A stretch of DNA of 32,500 nt, from contig JACVTC010000008.1 in the NCBI GenBank assembly GCA_016946835.1, positions 1,802,501 through 1,835,000 of the forward strand. Direction: 5' to 3'. A program made the position numbers and the translations under genes. The DNA comes from Neocallimastix lanati (nom. inval.) (taxonomy: Eukaryota > Neocallimastigomycota > Neocallimastigomycetes > Neocallimastigales > Neocallimastigaceae). This document shows positions 1 to 21,249 of this stretch, piece after piece; position 1 is the first letter of the stretch, and every line of letters begins with the position of its first letter. Below the pieces are notes generated by a model. It did no database searches and was not told the DNA's origin. It worked only from the letters and a program-made list of their open reading frames with translations.

Positions 1-8792
<8,792 letters not shown>

Positions 8793-11700
8793 TTCCTTTT
8801 TTTTTTTTTTTTTTTGCAAAATAATAATATGCTTAATTATCTTCAATTATAATAATAGTAATAATATAGTTTGTAATAGTATTGTAGCATATATTTACTC
8901 TTTTTAATTTATTGTTCAATTATGGTATAAATTTCATAAACAATTCAATTATCATTAATATCGTTTTATTATAATTATTATGTGAATAATATGATTAAAG
9001 TTAAAACATGTTTTTTTTTTTTTTTTTTTTCTTTATTGCCTTTAAATGAAAAATGTTTAATTCTTATTTATAAATAATTTTTCTTAAATTTATTAGTATA
9101 AAATAATTCAATTTCTTAATAAATATATATAAATTATATTAAATTTTTTTTTTTTTTTTTGTAAAGTGTTTAAAAATATTTTACTGGATATTTTAATATT
9201 TATTTAACTAATTATGATTATTTAAGTGAATTGTTTACAAAATTACATGAATTAAATTTATTATTGAATTGAATAATCTAAACCTTGTAGTTATTTTACT
9301 AGTTATTTGGATAAATTCTGAGATATTTAATTAAAAAAAAAAAAAAAATGCACATATATATAAGAATTTAAAAATATTTATAAATAAATAATAATTTCAC
9401 TTCAATTGCTTTTATATATATATATTATTATTATGTGATAACAGATATATATAATCTTCAACCTGCAAAACTGCAGTAATTTTAATATGTAATTTTAATG
9501 TATTTTTTAAAAATACATTTAATAAATTAATGCAAATAATATAAACAAAAATATTCAACAATAAATTTTTTAAATTTCGAAAAAAAAAATAAAAAAGGGA
9601 AGCTTCTTCTTTTATATATAAAAAGTTTAAAAAAGTTTAAAAAATCTACACCAATAAATATACCAAAAAAAAAAAAAAAATATCCATTAAAAAATAATTT
9701 TAATTGTTATTAAATTTATACATGGAATATATATAATACAAAATCTATTATATTAAAGATATAATATATAAATAATATAAATTATACATAATCTATTATC
9801 TTTAATAAATTTCCACTTTTTTTTATATTATAAAAATTTTATGTTTAGTATTTATTATATACTATTTATTAACATTAATTTATTTATTAAATATATATTT
9901 AATATATTATAATTTATATATTCAATTATTAATATTCTTATTAATTTTAAAAAGAAAAAATATAAAATAAAAATAAACTAAAATTAAACGTAAATAAATG
10001 GATAAAAAAAAATTCATCATACAATATAATACAATATAATATTATAAATATTAGTAAAAAAGAAACAATATATCTCAATATATAATAAATGTATTTTGAT
10101 TCCTTTAATAATCTATATATTATTATATTTATATTTATTAATATTTTTTCCATAAATACTCTATAATACTTTTATTATATTAATATTCTATTGATATAAA
10201 TAGAATATTAAAAGTTTAGTAAATAAATAGAAAAAGAATGAACCAATAAACAAAAAGTATTTATATTTTATTAGTATAAAGTTAAAAAAAAAAAAAATTA
10301 TATTAAACATTATGATAAATATTTAATTTAGATAAATAAATGTATTATATACATTTTATATATTAGCAATAAATTAATTATATATTATTTTAATTAGTAA
10401 TTTTTAAGACCTTGATACATAAATATTAATTAAAGATAAAAAAAAAAAAAACTATATTAATTTTAATTTTATTAATACTAATCGTATATTATAAGTATAT
10501 TTTGCAAAATTTCGTTGTTGAAATATTTTTTTTTTTTATTTTTTATTTTTTATTTAATTTTTAATTCATTGACAGTAAATTCTTAATTAATAAAAGTTTG
10601 AAGATTATTATTAATCGTTTATTTCTATAAAAGTAATAAAAATAAAAATATATATATACAATATATTATATATATTATAATTATTTAATATTTCCTAAAT
10701 AATAAAATTTTTTATATTAATAAATATAATTATATTATTTTTAATTGCTTTTTTTTTTTTTATTTATTTACAATAATAAATATAATTTAATTATTTCTAA
10801 TTGTTAATATTATTAATTATTATTTTCATATATATAAATATTAATTATTTTCTAATTAAATTTGTAATATATATTATTATTAATTTAGTTATCCTTATGG
10901 ACATTAATAGGCATAAATATATATTTAAAAAAAGAAGCTAATTGAGTAGAGTAGAACATAAAATTTTTATTTTTATTTTTATTTTTTTTTTTTTTTTTAC
11001 TTTTTCTTGCCCTACAATATACATGTTTTGGTGATTACCTTTAAAGTATATAATCTATTCATATTTTTTGAGAAAAATTACCAATTTCTAATAGAGTTTA
11101 ACAATATTTTACTATTCTTTCATTTTAAAAAATATGTATATTATGAATTTTAAGTATAGTATCTTAAATATATTTTAATATAAATTAATATATATAAAAA
11201 ATTATAAAATTATAAAATAATTAAATAAAAAAAAAAAAGTTTAAAACATTTATGAATCATTTACATATATAAAGATTATATTTAAATAAATAATGAAATT
11301 AAAATAAGAATATTAAAATATAATAAAATAAATAATATTAATATATACCTCAAAAATTTTGCCATTCTTATTAATTTTCCTACATAGAAAAATAATATAT
11401 AAATAAATAAATAATAATAATGATAATAAATAATAATGATAATAAATAATAATAATGATAATAAATAATAGTAATAATAGTAATAAATGATAATAAATAA
11501 TAATAATAAAAAGTGATAATAAATTATTATAATAATAATAATGATAAAACCATTTTTTTACTTAATTATAATATTATTTTATATTTCAAAATTTAAATGG
11601 AATTTTAATATTGAATATTAATTTATATATCAAATAAAATGAAAATTAAAATAAAGTAACCATAAATTTTAATATAATAAAACAAATTTATAAAATTATA

Positions 11701-12170
11701 CTATAATAAAAATAAATTAAAATTAAAATTAAAATAAAACAAAAGTTTGATTAATTTTTCAAAGAAAAGATTAATAATTTTAAATGAAATTTATTAAATT
11801 AAAAAAAAAAAATAAAAATAAAAATTAATTTTTTAATTTTTACTGCTTTTTTCAAATTATCAATTTTCCTGAAATTTATAAATATTTCATTATATTTATT
11901 TATGGTTATAATTTTTTTAAAAAAAAATTATAAAATTCAAAGCATTCAAAGTAATTCTTTTTTAGTTTATTAGTAATTCATTAATATATATATTAATTAA
12001 AATTATTAATTAATATATTCTTTAAATTATATATATATCTTTTTTAACCTTAGTATTTCTTTTAGAAGAATAAATAGTAATTTAATTATATTTCAGTAGA
12101 TATTTAAACTGTAATACAATACTGAATCATTTCTTCAATGCATGACTTTGCTATTTCTAATAATTTTTTT
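8793..12170. other. Intergenic AT-rich region, no gene seen
   Basis: I see only AT-rich low-complexity sequence here. It holds A and T homopolymers (9010-9030, 9147-9160, 9332-9348, 9666-9680, 10981-10999) and AATAAT/GATAAT microsatellite at 11401-11545. Short open frames here, such as one at 9947-10153 on minus, are Ile/Tyr/Phe-only translations of AT sequence and are not supported as genes. The 5' flank of the kinesin-like gene must lie at the left end, but no recognisable promoter motif stands out. Confidence 0.6.
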
Positions 12171-12179
12171 TTTTTTTAT

Positions 12180-12820
12180 TAGAATCATAAGTCAATAACC
12201 ATCACTGATGTGATTCTTGACTCCATGTCTATTGCGTTCCACAGTCCCTTATAATCTCTACGCATCAGCTACTTTATTCAGGATGTGTTATAGAACCACT
12301 ACCATACATCTATGGGGGTATTTGAACTATTTGAACTATATATACGAAATATATCCAAATATGGTCGTAATTATATGTGCGAGGTGTATCTGAGACTTGT
12401 GTTGGATACATCCAAAACATCAGTAAGAGTGTTTGTGTAACATATCGAGCTGTTCAGTATAAAGGTGATGGACATATCCTGGATATGAGTCAGATGTACT
12501 CCATGGACGTGCTTTGGAGTATATTATGATATATCTGGACTTCCTGGGGAACCTGAGGGCTTAATACATAATATATTTGGTATACATACATCTCATGACC
12601 ATTTCATGACCACTTCACACATTTCTGTTAGCCAAACAACTCCAGAAGCGTATTTCGAACATACCAGTCACAAATATCCTAAATATTTAGATTTTATTCC
12701 TTTAATGTTTGAATAGTATTTAATTAGCATCAGGATACATGAATTCACTTATTTAGGACACTTGGGATATAGGGGGCACTACCCCTAATATAAAGTCACT
12801 TTTCTGGATCATTTAAAGAC
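12180..12820. other. GC-richer island, possible decayed mobile element
   Basis: About 640 bp here have clearly higher G+C and normal sequence complexity, against flanks that are nearly pure A/T. Every frame I read on the minus strand is broken by several stops, so no intact gene is present. Short semi-open stretches on minus (about 12340-12650) could be remnants of a protein. The right end carries a hairpin GGGG-cacta-CCCC (about 12773-12785). An inverted 7-mer (AGAATCA...TGATTCT) lies at the left end (12181-12217). No convincing terminal repeats or target-site duplication were found. A decayed transposon, solo LTR or old pseudogene are all possible. Confidence 0.4.
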
Positions 12821-13615
12821 ATGAATAAATAATAAATAATTTAAATAGCAACTTGTAAAAGTGAACTACTGGAATTAAACTGAGAACCAAATTTTTTTTT
12901 TTTTTGCTTTTCTTTGTTTCATTGTTTGCTTGTTTGTTGGTTTGTTCATAATTACCAATATGACTAAATTATTTTAGTGAAATAATTAGATAAAAGTCTT
13001 GAATTTGATTTATCATAAACTTTTTTCTCTAAAAATTTAGCCTCCTTTTATTGTGGTTGATTCATTAAATATATTTTATAATAATTTTTTTTCTGAATAA
13101 AACTTTTTGATAGTAATTTTTGCTCTTCCAAACCTTTCGTTATGAAAATTATTATATACAATGAATATATAATGTAGAGAGTTTATAATTATATATATAT
13201 ATATTATATTTAAACTACTTTTCCTATATTAATTGAATATTGATTTTTTTTTTTTTTTTTTTTTTATTTTTGTTTTTGTTTTCGTTGTTGTTATTTTGTT
13301 TACTTGTTTGTTTTAAACAAAGATTATTGTCCACAATTTTAAAAGTGTTTAAGTTTATAAACTATGACCAATGCCATGTTAATAAAAGCTTAGAAATTTG
13401 AAAGTTGTTATATTTAAAATTTAAAATAGAGATCTTCATCAAAAAAGGAATATGAGAATTCAAAAAAAATAATGATAATCTCTAATACATCATCATCATC
13501 ATATAGAAAATTATTAATTAATTAATAATGCATAAATAAAAAATTTATATAAAATGGATAAATATATAAAATATAAATGTAATATATTTCAGTAAATTAT
13601 TATTAAATAATATAT
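12821..13615. other. Intergenic AT-rich region, no gene seen
   Basis: Low-complexity sequence with T-tracts (about 12891-12905 and 13244-13265) followed by TTTG-rich stretches (TTGTTTGCTTGTTTG at about 12918). No open frame, RNA fold or element is recognisable. Confidence 0.5.
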
Positions 13616-13784
13616 GTATATACTAAGATGAACCTGCATAGAGGAGATAAGGATTTCGTTTTATTGCTGTGGCATGACAAGGATGGCTATAAAATTGTTT
13701 GGAGCTAATTAATTATAAATAGGTACTAGATCCCTAGAATGGTAGGTTAGAGACCTTTAACTTATAAAAATTTCGCCACTTGTT

Positions 13785-13916
13785 GAGGATTAGGGAACCT
13801 TTATAATAAAGGACAGTGTTTAAAAAAAAAAAAAAGACGTGCATTTCTTATATAAAAAACCAAGGACTAATGAAATTTAATTATTCAAACGGAATTAATT
13901 CATAGAATTTTAAATG

Positions 13917-13949
<33 letters not shown>

Positions 13950-14435
13950 ATCGTATAATAAAAGCAACCTATTTGAATAATTAAAAAAACTCAAGGATTA
14001 AGAAAAGTTACTAATATTGGTTTATCTATCTTATATGAAATCATTAGTTTTAAATAATGGTAAATGAGAAATAATGTTATTTAATATATTTAAATATATG
14101 TTATATAATAAATATACTAAATTTTTAAATTTTTTTTAATGAAAAAAAAAAAAAATAAAATAAAATAAAAACCTTGTGGATTAGGAAACTTTTTGATGAA
14201 ACAAACAGAGACTAATGAAATATAATTATCCAAACCGAATTAATTTTTTTAAAAAAAAAAATAAAAGTTCACAAAGGAAATAAAAAAAAAATTATATATA
14301 ACAAAAATATTCTGAATAATATAAAAAAAAGTTTTGGGATTAAGAAATATACTAAGAATGCTTTACAAAAACTTATGGATATGCACAATTATATAAAATT
14401 ATTGGTTATAATTTATAATAAATAAGAAATAATTT
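13785..14435. repeat. Decayed tandem duplication, about 345-bp period
   Basis: Three blocks recur in the same order. A GGATTAGG-GAAC block is at 13787 and 14178. An ACTAATGAAAT-TAATTAT-CAAAC-GAATTAATT block is at 13866 and 14211. A GGATTAAGAAA block with a downstream GAGAAATAAT/AAGAAATAAT is at 13995 and 14337. Offsets of 391, 345 and 342 differ mainly through A-homopolymer indels, including a 32-A run at 13917-13948. A slightly GC-richer segment (13625-13830) precedes copy A. This looks like an old duplicated non-coding element. Confidence 0.6.
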
Positions 14436-14766
14436 TTTTTTTTTTTACAGTATACAATATCAAATAGATCTATAATAAAAAATTTTTATATAATTGAGAC
14501 AAAAAAAAACATTTTGTTAAATAATATTAAAATAATATTGAATTAATGTTTATTGGGAATGATTTATTATTTTTTTTATACTTTTTTTTTTATAATTTCT
14601 TTTTGTTTGGTTGTTTTTTATAAACAAACAACTACAAAAAAAAAAAAAAAATTTATTTTAAAATTCGAAAAAAGTTTAACTATTAGGGCTCATACTAATT
14701 ATTTAAGAAATTACCATAAATAATATACATATATATACATAAAAATTGCCTAGGAATTGCATAAAT

Positions 14767-15290
14767 TATAGTATATCATAAAAAAAATAAGATATTAATT
14801 ATTAAATAAAATTATTAATAAAGATGTTTCTTTAGAGATGTTCGGTATTAATAAATTTTAAATTTTTAAGGTAAAAATCATGACATGTAAATGAAATAGT
14901 TTTATATATAAAAAATTTATTTTATATTTTATTCAATTTTAAATTACTTCTATAGTATTCGATATTAATGTCTAATTTTATATATAAAATGAAGAAATAG
15001 AATAACATTGGAATTAAGTTTTTTTAATTAATTTTTTTTATTAATTAGTAGTATATTATAAACATAATATATATTCTATATATTAATTATTCAATAAATT
15101 ATTAATAGAGATATTTTTTTATGCTGATCTGTAATAATTTTAGGTTGTTAAGTAAAATTTATGAGATATCTTATGTTTTAGGAAAAAAAAATTTAACATT
15201 AAATAATTTGTTATTTAAATGCCTATAGGTTTAGTATCTAATTTTTTTATATAATATGATTAGTTATAATGATATTGAATATATCTTTTG
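14767..15290. repeat. Second decayed tandem duplication, about 281-bp period
   Basis: Sequence starting AGTATATCATA at 14767 recurs as AGTATATTATA at 15048. Collinear matches follow: ATATTAATTATT, ATTATTAATA-AGAT, AAGGTAAAAATCATGA versus AAGTAAAATTTATGA, and TATAG-TT-GTATCTAAT-like stretches. Identity is partial, so the duplication is old. It does not obviously match the duplication at 13.8-14.4 kb. No coding potential is seen. Confidence 0.5.
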
Positions 15291-15374
15291 ACTATTAATG
15301 TAAAATCAAAGTATTATATTACCCATATTTTTTTTAGTGTAAAATTAGTATAATAAATTATAATAATTATTGTC

Positions 15375-15880
15375 AATAAAATAAAATAAAATAAATAGTA
15401 GAAATATAAATGTAAAGTACAGATTGAATAAAATAAAATAAAATAAAATAAAATAAAATAAAATAAAATAAAATAAAATAAAATAAAATAAAATAAAATA
15501 AAATAAAATAAAATAAAATAAAATAAAATAAAATAAAATAAAATAAATAAAATAAAATAAAATAAAATAAAATAAAATAAAATAAAATAAAATAAAATAA
15601 AATAAAATAAAATAAAATAAAATAAAATAAAATAAAATAAAATAAAATAAAATAAAATAAAATAAAATAAAATAAAATAAAATAAAATAAAATAAAATAA
15701 AATAAAATAAAATAAATAAAATAAAATAAAATAAAATAAATAAAATAAAATAAATAAATAAAATAAAATAAAATAAATAGTAGAAATATAAATGTAAAGT
15801 ACAGATTGAATAAAATAAAATAAATAGTAGAAATATAAATATGAAGTATAGATTGAATAAAATAAAATAAAATAAAATAA
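15375..15880. repeat. AAAAT pentanucleotide array flanked by 47-bp unit copies
   Basis: An almost perfect (AAAAT)n array occupies about 15430-15775, with a few AAAT interruptions at 15541-15549 and 15714-15772. Copies of a unit containing TAGTAGAAATATAAATGTAA and an AGATTGAATAAAATA end start at 15396 (before the array), 15778 and 15825 (after it). The last two are spaced 47 bp apart. The array therefore appears to have expanded from the AAAATA tail of one unit. Confidence 0.95.
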
Positions 15881-15894
15881 AATAAAGAAATAAA

Positions 15895-16045
15895 TAATAA
15901 TAATAATAATAATAATAAAATAATAATAATAATAATAATAATAATTATAAAATAATAATAATAATAATAATAATTATAAAATAATAATTATAAAATAATA
16001 ATAATAACTATAAAATAATAATTATAAAATAATAATAATAATTAC
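15895..16045. repeat. AAT trinucleotide microsatellite with AATTATAA interruptions
   Basis: Interrupted AAT repeats with recurrent AATTATAAAAT interruptions, directly after the pentanucleotide array. Non-coding. Confidence 0.85.
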
Positions 16046-16199
16046 AATTAACAACGACAGAGAAAATAAAAATTATAATAAATAATAAATCTTAATATTA
16101 ACAATGTCCATTATCAATAATACAATATAGCATTAATTCTTATTAGTAAATTATAATAAATTCCATTTAAATATTAATATATATATTATTTAATGTTGA

Positions 16200-16680
16200 A
16201 AAATGATAAATAATAAATAATAAATCATAAATAATATATCATAAATAAATAATAAGTAATTAAATAATAAATAATAAATAATAAATAATAAATAATAAAT
16301 AATAAATAATAAATAATAAATAATAAAAATGTTAAATAATAATAAAAATAATAAAATATAATCAATAATACCAGAAAGAGTATTTTATTAATAAATAATA
16401 AATAATTGAAGAATAAATAATAACTAATTAAATAATAAATAATAAATAATAAATAATAAATAATAAATAATAAATAATAAATAATAAATAATAAATAATA
16501 AATAATAAATAATAAATAATAAATAATAAATAATAAATAATAAATAATAAATAATCAATAATAAATAATAAATAATAAAAAATAAATACTAAATAATAAA
16601 TAATAAATAATAAATAATAATAAATAATAAGTAATAAATAATAAAAAATAATTAATAAATAATAAATAATAAGTAATATT
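16200..16680. repeat. Heptanucleotide (AATAAAT)n arrays
   Basis: Two arrays of the 7-bp unit TAATAAA (about 16260-16330 and 16435-16625) are separated by a non-repetitive stretch with AGAAAGAGTATTTTATTAAT at 16373-16392. The 7-bp period is not a codon multiple, and no gene is present. Confidence 0.9.
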
Positions 16681-18126
16681 AAAATTATATATAAATTTTT
16701 TATATTAATACTCGATATTTGGCAATTTTTTTTTTTTGAATTTATGGCTTATAAAACTTTAAATTTTGAAAAGGCCAAATAAGGAATAATAATATGTATT
16801 AATAAATATTAATAATATATGGCTTAGAATTCACTAAGTTTATAATTAGAATATGTAAAACTATTAAAATTAAATGATAAATTAATCATGAAATTAAATA
16901 TAGCTATATATATATTTTTATTAAAGTTAATTCATTTTAAAATTTTATTTAGGAAATTAATCAAACGCCATTATAAAAATTATAAAATAATGTAGTACAA
17001 AATTTAATTTATTTTTTAATTATGATAAATGGTATAAATTGTATAAATTATAAAAATGGGTTTAAAGGAATGAAGTATTAGAAAAATAAAAAGTAAAAAA
17101 CTTTTACTGTAATAGAAAATAATTTTAATTACTTCATTATAATTAATTTATAAATAAAAAAATTAGAATACAGAGAAAATGTATTTCAGACAAATAAATA
17201 AATAAGTAAATAAATAAATATGTATAAATAATAATAATAATAATAATAATAAATGTATACTGTTCATAATAAATAATTGATAAATAAATAATAAAAAAAT
17301 TATTTGCAATATAAATAATATAATATATGAATAGTATTATAAAAACAATTTATTATACATTTAAGGAAATTTTATTTTATACATTAAAGTTATTTAAATA
17401 ATTAAAAATATAAAAATTAAAGATTTAAACTTTAATAATTAATTTTTTTAAATTTAAAGTTTTTACATTGATTTATTTAAATAAAATAAAATTATAATAT
17501 AGTTATTTTATTTTATTTTATTTTATTTATTTATTTATTTATTTTTTTTTTTGGAATTAATAATATCTAAATGCACTTTTTAATTCTTAAATATATATAT
17601 ATTAATTAGATATATTTCATAAATAATTAAAGTTTATAGAAGAGGTTTTAATAGTGCTAATCATGAAGTGCAGTTAATTAGTACATAAAATAATTCAATG
17701 AAAGGAAAAAATAAAGGCATAAATTTAGTTTGTGAAAAAATAGAAAATAAAAAAGTAAAAATTAATTGAAGTATATTGAAGTATAGCATAAAAAAAAAAA
17801 AAAAAAAAAACTCCTCATGATTAAAAAATTAAATAATTATAATAAAAAATAAAGTTACGAATGTACATATTTTTTAATGATTTATACTTTTATTAATATA
17901 TGATTATGATTATTTTTTTTTTCAATTTTATTTTATTTTATTTTATTATTATTAATATTATTTTTTTTTCTAAATTTTTGGTATTATAATATCTTTGGAT
18001 ACTAAGTAAAATTTTTTATTAACGCAATTATTATATATATATATTTTTTTATAATGCATAATTTATAATAATATTTTAAAATATTAAACAAATAAATATA
18101 CATATTCCTTAATATTACTATGTTAA

Positions 18127-18157
<31 letters not shown>

Positions 18158-18355
18158 TATTAGAAATATTTAATAGCTCTGAAATTTTTTATTAATTAAT
18201 TAATTAATTTTATTAATTTAATTAATAATTATCGAAAATAGTATGTAAATTTTATTCATGATATATTATAAAATCTTTTGAGAATGTAAAAAAAAAAAGA
18301 CTGCATTTAAAATTAGATACGTGATATTACAAGTATAATTTGCAGTACACAATAC
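16681..18355. other. Intergenic AT-rich region, no gene seen
   Basis: Nearly all A/T with short TTTTA and AAT microsatellites (17190-17251, 17505-17545, 17925-17950) and homopolymers (17790-17809, 18128-18150). No coding frame or RNA gene is recognisable. Confidence 0.5.
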
Positions 18356-18360
18356 ATGAT

Positions 18361-18530
18361 TAATAAATAAATAAACAAATAAATAAATAAATAAATAATT
18401 AAGTAAATAAATAAATAAATAAATAAATAAGTAAATAAATAAATAAATAAATAAATAAGTAAATAAATAAATAAATAAATAAATAGATAATAAATAAATA
18501 AATAGATAAATAAATAAACAAATAATTTAT
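18361..18530. repeat. AAAT tetranucleotide microsatellite
   Basis: A run of AAAT units with sporadic G/C variants (AAGT, AAAC, AGAT). Non-coding, intergenic. Confidence 0.9.
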
Positions 18531-19646
18531 AGTTTATTAATAAAAAATAATAATATTTAGAATAACTAGTTCAATGCATAAATTATAAAATTATTTTACA
18601 AAGTAATATAATTTTATATAATTCACTAATTTATTAGTGTATTGTTAGTATTGTTAATATATAATAGTTTTTATAAATTATAATATTCTTAAATTTATTA
18701 ATTTTATTATCATATTATAATTTTAATGAAAATATATTTTTATTTTATTTTATTTTTTTCTTTAATAAAAATTTTATTTTGATAGTTTCAGGTAAAAAAA
18801 ATATAAAAATTATAAATTATATTAATATATATGCTTTTAAAGTGAAATTATATATCTATTAACAATAATTTTGTGTTGCTTTTTTATGTAAATCACATTA
18901 ATAAAAGAAATTAAATTATTTAAAATTAATATTAATTACTGATTGGATTTATTTGGAAGATAATACAGAAATATAAATAATAATAATATTTTTTTTTTCT
19001 TTTTCTTTTTTTTTTTTTTTAAAGAAATAAAAATAAAAATAATAATTACGATTATTATTATTTTTTTTTTTGCAATATAAAGTGTAGATATATAAATAAA
19101 AAATAAAGAAATTAAATATAATTTTGAAAAACTTAAATTAATAAATATAATATATAAAAGAAAAGTAAAATATGATGAATAAAGATAACGCAATTATTTT
19201 TATTGTCAATTATTAAATAAATGTTTATTTTATTAAACATTTAATTTAATTTATAGCTTGTATGAAAACATAGAATGAGAAAATAAATAAATAAATAGAT
19301 AAATAAACAAACAAACAAATAAATAATGATAATAAAAACAACAAAAATATTATTAACAACAACAATAATAATGATAAAAAAAAAGAATTAAATTCCAAAA
19401 TAAAATTTTATACATTATAATAAGGATTACAATTATTTTTAAATAATAAGGCAAAAAGTATTATTGATGATATTACTAAAAAGCCTTTTAAATATATTTG
19501 TGATATTATTTTTATATCATGCTAAAAAATATTTGTTTTAACATAGTGAATAAAAAAGAACAAAATATTGTTAATTATATATATATATTATTTATATATA
19601 GATATATATTTGGCTTTTTATTTATGTATTATTATACTTATACTAA

Positions 19647-19678
<32 letters not shown>

Positions 19679-20268
19679 CCTTTTTATTTCTTACTATATA
19701 TTTTTATAATATAAAACCTATTTATATTTTTTATAATAGCAATTTAGTTTTTATTTTATCAACAAATTTATATAAGAAGAAGAATTAGTTTGATATATAT
19801 TTAATGAATTCAACTTTATTTCACAAATATACAATATACATAACATGAAAACATAATTTTGATGTGTATATATATATATAAATTTATTTTTTTTCTTAGT
19901 TAATTTATACTCAATTTTTTTAGCTATATTATATTTGAAATATATAAGCTATTTTTATTTTATATTAAAAAAAAAAAAAAAAAAGAAATATAGAAAAAAA
20001 AAAAAACATTATGAGATATTGAAAAATTTTTAAATACTTTTATAAATACTTTCAGTAGTATTCATTCTATGCAATAAGATAATATTATTAAAATAAAAAG
20101 TTAACAATTTAAGAAGTATGTATAGTATATATTAATTAAAATTACAGTAACAATAAATTTTATAGAATTTTTGTAATAAATGAATTCATCACAAACATTA
20201 TTAATTAAAAAGGTAATGATAAAAAAGAAAACTAGATAATATATATTTTTATATATGTATTTTTTTTT

Positions 20269-20318
<50 letters not shown>

Positions 20319-21071
20319 ATTAAATTTGAGAGTAAGAAAAGAAAAAAATATATATATATATTTCCTTTAAATATCTGTAAAATATATATTTTTATCATAT
20401 ATAATATTCTATAAAATTTAATTAATGTTAACATTAATAATTTTAATAGAAAGATATTTAAAATTAATATTTATTTTAAAAATATCTATCTATATATAAA
20501 TTTTAAATTTAGAAAAATTAAGTATTTTCTAAAACAATAATATTCATATATTTTATCTATATATTTTAAAAACAATTATAGTTATATTTATTTCATAATT
20601 TAAAAATAAAATGAAACAAAAATTTATTTTTTTTATAATAGAAGGAGTATAAACAAAATTTTATTGTAGAGGAAATTTGAAAAAATATAATTAATAATAT
20701 TATTTTTTTTAAAACTAAAATTTAACCATAAATCCAATATTTTAATTAAATAGAAGTTTTTATTATTTTATTATTATTTATTTTATTATTTATTTTTATT
20801 ATTTATTTTTATATTTTGAATTTTATCATATAAATATTTATATTTAATATTAATTATTTTTTTTCTTTATCTTTCTTTTTCTTTTTCTTTTTTATATATT
20901 ATTATAATTATAATAATACTAAGTACACATCAAAGGCTTTATTATAATTTTCAATATAATCGAGATCATTACAGTAAAAAGAAATATATAAAAAACTTTA
21001 TTTATATATTAAACATTATATATTCTTTGATTTTAATCGAAATTATTACAATAAAAAGAAGAATAAAAAAA

Positions 21072-21113
<42 letters not shown>

Positions 21114-21249
21114 GATAAAAAAAAACATAATTGAAACAATAATATATATTATTTTTAATAAAAATTATTTATAGATAAAAAGTCAATTTTTTATTGTTTT
21201 TTTATTTTTTCAAAATAAATTCAAAAATTATTAATTTATTGATAATAAA
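18531..21249. other. Intergenic AT-rich region upstream of the Rim15-like gene
   Basis: Low-complexity DNA with long T-tracts: 30 T at 19649-19678, 41 T at 20271-20311 and 46 T at 21074-21119. The last begins 176 bp upstream of the Rim15-like start codon and is the only notable feature of its 5' flank. Open frames at 18936-19193 (minus) and 19519-19788 (plus) are Phe/Ile/Tyr/Lys translations of AT sequence and are not called. No TATA-type element can be singled out in this composition. Confidence 0.6.

Noticed and set aside
8793-8846. Upstream ATG at 8846 for the kinesin-like protein
   Set aside because: It would add a leader dominated by Lys encoded by an A-run. The ATG at 8792 gives a normal N-terminus just before the first motor strand.
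12340-12650. Retroelement protein remnant on the minus strand
   Set aside because: Semi-open stretches exist in two frames but have several stops and no motif I could recognise. It is kept only as a possible element, not as a pseudogene call.
13625-13830. tRNA-like or SINE-like segment (GGTTCCCTAATCC on minus)
   Set aside because: It resembles a B-box only loosely, and no cloverleaf or A-box could be laid out.
18936-19788. Small open frames at 18936-19193 (minus), 19519-19788 (plus) and 9947-10153 (minus)
   Set aside because: Their residues are almost only Ile, Tyr, Phe, Leu and Lys from A/T homopolymers, with no motif and no splice context.
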